A DNA stretch of 21,546 nucleotides from Saccoglossus kowalevskii (taxonomy: Eukaryota > Hemichordata > Enteropneusta > Harrimaniidae): positions 288,316-309,861 of the forward strand of contig NW_003149768.1 of NCBI RefSeq assembly GCF_000003605.2, given 5' to 3'. The position numbers were made by a program, and so were the translations under genes. Shown here piece after piece: positions 15,470-21,546 of the stretch. The notes beneath the pieces are model-generated. The model saw only the letters and a program-made list of their open reading frames with translations. It was not told the DNA's origin and ran no database searches. Numbering within the stretch: the stretch's first letter is position 1; every line of letters begins with the position of its first letter.

Positions 15470-15850
15470 AAGGTATATTATGTACGCTGAATTTACCAAA
15501 GAAATCCCCACTTTTCAGTCAGAAACCCATATCATAATTAATCACACTAACCATTCTAAACGAATTAGACACGTGACACGGTAACTGAAAGTGTTTTGAT
15601 AAACACAAACTGTATTATTTTTTTACTGTATGATCTTATGTTATTTTAAAGTTCTGTTTCTTTACTTCTTACCTTTCTTTTATTACTTACAGGTAAATAT
15701 GAATATGTAATTTTTAATACTGAATAAATGCCCGAATTATTTGCAGTAAATGACTGATGAGGAAGTATGTTGTTTATTTGTTGGCACGTTCAGTCGGTTT
15801 GTCGTAGTCACATTTCGGAAACTTTCTCGAACCACGAATCACTGTGAAGC
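15470..15850. other. Spacer and putative 5' UTR of the TRIM copy
   Basis: No gene is seen. The last 70 bases before the ATG at 15851 are less AT-rich than the rest and may be a 5' UTR. A TTACTTACAG acceptor-like string at about 15682-15692 could mark a 5' UTR intron, which is speculative. Confidence 0.4.
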
Positions 15851-17812
15851 ATGGCAGCTAAAATATCTGTCGAAAAGATTGATGAAGATCTGCTGACATG
15901 TTCTGTTTGTTTGGAACGTTAAAAGAATCCAAAGATTTTACCATGTTACCATTCTTTCTGTGAACAGTGTTTGGTGAAGTTGAAAGGACCACGTGACACG
16001 ATTACATGCCCAAACTGCAGACAACGCCTTTCTGTGAGTAATATGCAACAACTTCCACCAAGTACGATAATTAATTCTGTCATAGATATTATTGAACAGG
16101 AAAGGCATCGAGGTGATAAAACATGCCATGGTTGTGAAGAAAACTCATCAACAAACAGGTGTGTAGACTGTGCTATGGATTTGTGTACAACGTGCACCAA
16201 AGTTCACAGTAAAATGCCAGTAAGTCAACATCATCGTATTATGACTATTGAAGAGTTTAAAAAGTTCAAATTAAGAGACAAACCGATATCATTGCTTGCA
16301 GTTCACTGTACATCTCATCAAGACAAACTTATTGAACTTTACTGTGAGAAATGCCAAGTACCAATCTGTCAGTTATGTTTGAGGTCAAATCACAAAGGTC
16401 ATACAGTGATCGACTTACAGGGGACTGCAGATACATTCTGTAAGATGGCAACGGATCACATAAAACTCTTGGAAGCAAAACACAGTGAAGCAAAAAAAAA
16501 GCAAAATAAATGCCACAAGACAATCAGAAGAATTAACAAAACAACATTTGCAACGAAAACAACAAATAAAACAACATTCACAGGAAACTATTGAGAAATT
16601 AACAAAAATAATAAAACAGGAAGAAAGCAGTCACTTGAGTAAATTAAAAACTGATTATGAAAAAATTAATGAGGAAATCAACAAAACAAGAAACCAGTAT
16701 GAAACAACTGAGGAACTACTGACAAGTACAATAACGTTTATAAACAATTTACTAGAATATAGCAGTGCTGCACAGCTGATGAAAACTAGTAAAGACACAA
16801 CAAATCAACTGGAAACTATGATGTCACTTGACACAACATGGAATGATAAAAATAAATCACTTCCACGGTTTTATCCTGGCGACATCACACTGAAAGGCAT
16901 GCTGGGAACATTTCAGTCTATGGAGGTAGATTCTGTCTCACATTCATATCAGCAAACACAAAAATCATCACATATCAATGCACCAATGAAATTAGAGAAA
17001 ACCATTGGGGGACGAGGTAAGGCACCAGGGATGTTTGTTACACCACTTGGAGTGAGCATCAATATATGTGGTGATATTGTGGTGGCTGATAATGGAATAA
17101 GAGAGTTCAGATTATATATATCTGTGGCACACCAAAGTCACAGTTTCAATTTACAGGATATAGTAAACCAGTCAGACCCATAGATGCAGCAGTATCAGTA
17201 GATAATACATACTTCATTACAGATGGGTCATGGGTACTCAATGAAGGAAATAATCAGGTGAGTGTATGTAATCAATATGGGAAGGTTATAAAGTGTTTTG
17301 GTGGGAAAGAATTACAGAATCTGTGTGGAATTGCTATCAACCATAATAATGGTATTGTATATGTGGTTGATAGAGATGCACATTGTATAAGATTATATGA
17401 AATAACAGGTTTTAAGTATATTAAGTCAGTTGGTAGTAAGGGTCAAGGGTCATGTCAGTTCAAATACCCACGGTTTATACTTATTAATAGTAAGGGATGT
17501 CTAATAGTCTCAGATGCAGGGAACGATCGTATTCAGGTTCTCACATCTGATGGTGTATTTATGTCTGCATTCAGTGGCCGTCCAAACGACAAGTTTAACT
17601 GCCCATGTGGAGTTACTACTGATAAGAATGATAATATTTATGTATGTGATTACAGCAACCATAGAGTGCAGATGTTTAACAGTAAAGGTGTATTTATAAC
17701 CAATATTTCTAGTGGTAGAGAAGTATTGCTTCGACCTACAGCTGCAGTAATTACTGATGATGGTAAAGTTGTAGTCACTGATTGCACGTATTGTATTAAA
17801 ATCTTTTCATAA
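15851..17812 (+). pseudogene. TRIM-NHL (RING, two B-boxes, coiled coil, NHL) E3 ligase-like gene, broken
   Basis: Read across its lesions, this single-exon copy would encode about 653 residues. The RING ligands are C17, C20, C32, H34, C37, C40, C53 and C56. B-box 1 is near 92-128, and B-box 2 is C153-H156-C165-C168-C173-C176-H181-H184. A coiled coil spans roughly 196-330, and six NHL blades run from about 380 to the end. I see no filamin domain, so it resembles TRIM32/56-type or invertebrate TRIM2-like expansions rather than TRIM71. Intact relatives are ubiquitin ligases whose propeller binds RNA or protein. Lesions are TAA at codon 24 (15920-15922), where the family usually has Tyr or Phe; a shift in the A9 run 16492-16500 (one extra base or two missing); and one missing base in a Gly codon after 17095. 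The frames are 15851-16500, then to 17095, then 17096-17812. No introns are present; whether it is a retrocopy is not shown. Sequence error remains possible. Confidence 0.85.
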
Positions 17813-17862
17813 TGGAACAACGTTGTCTTTATGACTATATGTTTTTAATGATGTACAACTTA

Positions 17863-17868
17863 ATTAAA
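17863..17868 (+). terminator. Possible polyadenylation signal after the TRIM copy
   Basis: ATTAAA, the common variant signal, lies 51 bases beyond the stop. In AT-rich DNA this may be chance. Confidence 0.3.
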
Positions 17869-18203
17869 AATTATTCCTTCATCTGATTGTGCAAATTAGA
17901 CATTTTAATATTGTGTAAACTGCAGAAATTGCTATGTTTGTGTATGACAGTTGGGAACTTTAGGGAATGGAGGATTTAGAAAAAAAAAAGTCCATTAGGA
18001 AAATTTTACAGGGGAATGTTTCTAATGGTGAACCACTTACTGAGCTCTTCTCTTTGAAATGTTTATTTTCAATAATTGTTTTGCATCTGTTGTACAAGTT
18101 GCATGGGACCCACATCATACACAGTGGTTTGTAGCAAATGTGGCAATTTAAAAGTAAAAATGATCACGTTCTCAAAGCTATAAACGACTTATATAGCAAA
18201 GGG

Positions 18204-18230
18204 ATAAACAACGAGGCATAAACAACGAGG
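18204..18230 (+). repeat. 14-bp tandem duplication
   Basis: ATAAACAACGAGG occurs at 18204-18216 and 18218-18230, identical, separated by one C. Confidence 0.9.
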
Positions 18231-18445
18231 AACTTTAATGGTTTTTAAGGAAGACATAACAATTTCAAAGCAATAATTAAATATGCGAGTGAATTATTAA
18301 GACATAAAATTAAGGTTGAGATTGATTTAGTTGTAATGAATATTTTACCACTGTAAGGCATCAAACATTTGAAATCTTGGGAGGAGTGAACAATGTGACT
18401 CAAAGATGGAAGGGAAAGGTATATTAAGGGAAAAAATTGTCAGGC

Positions 18446-18478
18446 GTTGTTGTTGTCGTTGTTGTCGTCGTCGTCGTT
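18446..18478 (+). repeat. (GTT/GTC)11 microsatellite
   Basis: Eleven GTY triplets, with GTT grading into four successive GTC units and a final GTT. Confidence 0.9.
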
Positions 18479-19152
18479 AATAATTGTTATTGTGTGCATA
18501 ATAACTTTACTAATTCTATTCCAAACTTCATCTAACTTGATCACCTTATTCATCAGTATAAAGTCTTCCCTGAGTTTGAACAACAGATGTTCTGTATGAA
18601 AATATCATGCAAAAATTGAGAAAATCTGATAATTTTTTTTGACTGTTTCTACTTGACTGATCACTGGTGATACACATCAAAGGTCACTGATCTCAGTGAT
18701 CTCATATGCATTGTTGTATGTGTTCAATGAAGCAAATCATTTATCTTGTAATAATATCCTTGGTAATGTATCCCCCAAATCCCATGGGAATACTATACTG
18801 GGTTTCAAAACCAACTCATGGAGAGATTTTGTGCACAATCTGATACACATTTGCAAACCTACCAATAAAATCTTTACAGAAAACAAGATGTCAGAAAATC
18901 AATATAAGCACTCCTATGAACTGGGTGCCAAACTTTGATCAAGATCTGAAGCTAATAGAAAATCTGTTTAGTTCAAAGTTATCAAATCAAAAACAATACA
19001 TAAAAAGCAAAACGTTGCATCCACATTTTGAAAAGAAAATTGTACTAAAATATATGTATTCTTTATTTGACAAACAGTTCATTTGACAAATGAAAACTCA
19101 CAGGAATATGTTTCAGCTATTAGAACAGAATGATAGAGTTTTTATAATACTA

Positions 19153-20272
19153 CCGTACTTCCCCGAGTATAAGCCCATGGGTCTGAACATGTAAAATCAG
19201 AAAAAATAAGGGATGGGCTTATACTCGAGGACCACCTCAGAAAAAATAATATTTTGGTGCGTTTAAAACTGTAACCATCTTCGCAGCCTCAAAGTATTAT
19301 CCAAATTACATTTTTCGTTCACAGCGAAAATATTACGTCTTTTTGATAAAACAAAAATGCAAAACGAGCCATCAATGATTTCAATGATGCTTTTTACAAT
19401 GAAGAAACAAATATGAACAAAAAACAAAAAAATTATTACAATACGGCTCACATACCGCCTGAATTTATGGTGCAACAATGGGTAGGGTCTGTGGGAGAAG
19501 GGTCGAAGGCAAGATCGTACGCAAACTCTCGATACAAAGCTATCCGTCATGGTTTCATCATAATTTGACCTGAACAACTTCCTTTGACCTATCAGGTCGA
19601 TCACGTCTTTCGTTAACCAATGAAAATGCTCTGTCACACAGTCGAAGTTTTCCGATTATTGACAAAGTATTTTTATCAACGCAATGCGGAAGTGTATTAC
19701 TGCGATGTTAAAATGCGATCTGTTATCATGGATTTCGACAAAATACGATAACTTTTTTCTCTAAAAGCTGTTGATTCGCAATTTTCGAAAGGTAAACTGA
19801 GGGCGAGGGAAGTATTTAAACCTTTCACGGCCGCCAACAAGTCATGTCGAAAAATAGTTTGCTCATTCACACCCCATTCACGATAGTCTCAGTGGACAAG
19901 ATTATTCGGAAAAGTAAAACAATGATAGTGACCAGGTCTTGACAATCACATTTTTGCCGTTTGAGAAACTACTAATCAAAAGAAATATGGATTATTTCAG
20001 TATTGCAACATCGGGGTTGATCCTGAGTGAATAACAGAATAGAAAACGTGCGAACTATGTACGTTCGCCCGCCGTGCACTCTGAAATAAATGCGAGTTTC
20101 CTCATAAAAGCTGGAACCAAACTGCTGTACCAATCATAATTTTTATGCAATGAAATACACTTTTTACATGCATATTTTAATAAATGTCGTCGACGCCCGG
20201 TAAAAACACCTTGGGCCTATACTAGAGGATGTTCAAAAACAGAGGGGTTGGCTTATACTCGGGGAAGTACAG
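19153..20272. mobile_element. Non-autonomous DNA transposon with TA target duplication (1.12 kb)
   Basis: The ends are inverted: CCGTACTTCCCCGAG at 19153 continuing to ATAAGCC, and the right end reads GGCTTATACTCGGGGAAG then TACAG at 20272. One mismatch is seen over the first 23 bases. TA lies immediately outside each end (19151-19152 and 20273-20274), as for Tc1/mariner and pogo-type elements. Further copies of the core GGGCTTATACTCGAGG lie inside each end, at 19215-19230 and, diverged, at 20213-20228, and may be subterminal transposase sites. I find no transposase motif. The interior has a less AT-rich stretch than its flanks. The superfamily assignment is inference. Confidence 0.75.
19263..19637 (-). 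other. Unidentified 124-codon open frame inside the DNA transposon
   Basis: It starts MTEHFHWLTKDVIDLIGQRK and has an Arg-rich middle and a hydrophobic stretch (IVIIFLFFVHICFFIVKSII) that reads like AT-rich intron sequence. A donor-like GCG|GTATGTGAG near 19455-19465 could end a first exon after about 60 residues. It could be the 5' exon of a lost transposase, a captured host exon, or chance. I recognise no family. Confidence 0.2.
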
Positions 20273-21546
20273 TAGTTTAAAAACACACTTCTCCCTCCAA
20301 TGGACACCAACTAACTATTTAAGTTGATTTGCATGCAAAGCAGAGCTTGCAGCATGATAGCTATTCATAGAGGGTGTTTTTTTTACTTTTCATATAACAC
20401 AGTACCGTAGTCACACAATGAGGCAGTTCATATTTGTCTCAGTGATTCATTAATTTTTGACAGACACCTGTACAAAATACTTGGACAAAGGCCAGCTAGA
20501 ATTTTCTGTTATCTTGCATGTTTTATGAATCTATTCATGTCTAAATGCCGCACTTTTGTCTGCGATGAGGCATTTGTTTTTATACTAAAATATCTGAATT
20601 ACTTTAAATAAAGCTGGAAATTATGTCCCTTAAAATAATTAAACAAATAAGGCACAAATGTTTTTGTAAGATATTCACATCTTTTGAGGACATTTGGTAG
20701 ACTGATTCCCCACTGTTGGTTCAACCCCAAAACTTGTTTGTATTCAAAATTAATTATGACAATGCATATTTATATTGAAACAAACTATGATAAAGGGAAT
20801 TATATTATATAACAAAGGGCAAGGTTACCAGAGTTCAACTATGTTTTGTTCTTGTCTGTACATTTTTGTTCTTCACTTTTGACAAAATTGTAAAGATCTT
20901 ACATGCAATTTTTCTCTCTTGATATCTAGTTTTTTTATATCCTGCTTTATGGCAATATGGAGTATAGCGATGTTGAAATGTTATGTTGATTAGTTTTCCC
21001 ATGATGCTCTGTTCAACATGGCTGCTGTCGTAGTCATATCTTCTGATCCATCCTGTACTGCCCATGATATCCAATCCCTCACAACATTTTTTTTTAAATT
21101 TTGTTTTCAACACATTCCACCCCAACCCCCATGATTTCAAATGGTTGACACCTAAAACATACAATTTGTAAGCAATTACACCTACCAGATCTACCCCTGC
21201 AAAGAGTTTGATCCATTAAACTGGTTATGCGTTTAACTTGAGGGGTGCTTTTATCTTGACCGGGTAAGCTTGAGTGAATCAGTCAACGAACACTGTTGTA
21301 AATTGTGATTTAAAGTATTTGCATGTTATACTTCGCTTAAGAAAGTAAAATAAGGCTTCAGTATTTTTGTTTTATTTTTGGAAATTCTGGAAGTGTTAAA
21401 TGAAGCTATATTGTGTTTTTGCAACAAAATCACTCAATCACAGAATTGTTAAAATTCTGTAGAAAATGTTGACTTACCTTTCAACCAAGCTGATTAAATA
21501 AAAAATCATAACTTGATATGATGATGAGAGATTACGAATGTGAAAA
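20273..21546. other. Right-hand non-coding flank
   Basis: No gene is supported. A 12-bp POU-like palindrome lies at 20328-20339. The 109-codon minus-strand frame 20835-21164 has no recognisable domain and overlaps a T-rich run and a CCACCCCAACCCCCATG patch that looks repeat-derived. Confidence 0.5.
20327..20339. promoter_or_regulatory. Palindrome with POU octamer
   Basis: TTTGCATGCAAA is a perfect 12-bp palindrome. With the preceding A it contains ATTTGCAT, the octamer bound by POU proteins. There is no adjacent gene to regulate in this window, so this is a motif observation only. Confidence 0.25.

Larger units (their letters stand above)
17813..19152. other. Non-coding DNA between the TRIM copy and the DNA transposon
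   Basis: No gene is recognised. The stretch contains a 14-bp tandem duplication, a GTT/GTC microsatellite and a patch at about 18500-18950 whose wording resembles interspersed non-coding repeats. The 80-codon frame 18696-18938 has no recognisable similarity. Confidence 0.55.

Noticed and set aside
15946-16200. Minus-strand open frames over the TRIM copy
   Set aside because: They are shadows of the RING and B-box coding sequence on the plus strand.
16485-17100. Programmed ribosomal frameshifting joining the TRIM frames
   Set aside because: The two shifts are in opposite directions about 600 bases apart, the second lies in a Gly codon without a slippery heptamer, and an upstream stop also breaks the gene. 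Mutation or sequencing error is simpler.
18696-18938. 80-codon plus-strand open frame
   Set aside because: No similarity or domain is seen, and the surrounding DNA resembles non-coding interspersed repeat.
20835-21164. 109-codon minus-strand open frame starting MYVLGVNHLKSWG
   Set aside because: No recognisable domain. It is Lys/Asn-rich where the DNA is T-rich, runs over a poly-T tract and a repeat-like CCCCAACCCCC patch, and has no splice or polyadenylation context.
1-21546. tRNA, rRNA, CRISPR array or prokaryote-type defence system
   Set aside because: No T-loop GTTCRANTC with matching arms, no rRNA-like blocks and no regularly spaced short direct repeats with unique spacers were found. 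The gene structure is eukaryotic.

Overview
The window looks like nuclear DNA of an invertebrate bilaterian animal, probably marine. It is AT-rich, with a multi-exon gene with GT-AG introns, a single-exon TRIM-NHL gene copy of the kind often expanded in amphioxus, hemichordates, brachiopods and molluscs, and many short inverted-repeat transposons. The phylum cannot be fixed from the sequence. No bacterial-type operon, CRISPR array, tRNA or rRNA was seen.

Positions 1-9840 hold one intact plus-strand gene. Eleven coding exons (579-9693) join in frame into a 467-residue protein that I identify as the orthologue of vertebrate SAXO5 (formerly PPP1R32), a ciliary microtubule-associated protein. An acceptor just before the ATG implies at least one upstream non-coding exon. 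The introns carry a palindromic MITE upstream, two hairpins, a piggyBac-like MITE and a regularly spaced set of CCAAT boxes.

Positions 9840-14650 are non-coding. They hold a telomere-like tract, a 145-bp tandem repeat with a POU octamer in each unit, an interspersed repeat with an internal duplication, and a 146-bp hAT-like MITE with a diverged 8-bp target duplication. Positions 14652-15469 carry the decayed 3' end of a non-LTR retrotransposon reverse transcriptase gene.

Positions 15851-17812 hold a nearly full-length, intronless TRIM gene (RING, two B-boxes, coiled coil, six NHL blades), broken by one nonsense codon and two single-base frameshifts. The zinc ligands and the propeller are otherwise well kept, so it is either a young pseudogene or a locus with sequence errors.

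Positions 17813-21546 have no supported host gene. They contain a 1.12-kb non-autonomous DNA transposon with TA target duplication and subterminal repeats (19153-20272). Nothing shows that SAXO5 and the TRIM copy act together. The most unusual signals are the phased CCAAT array, the apparent loss of the PP1-docking motif in the SAXO5 protein, and the pattern of TRIM lesions.
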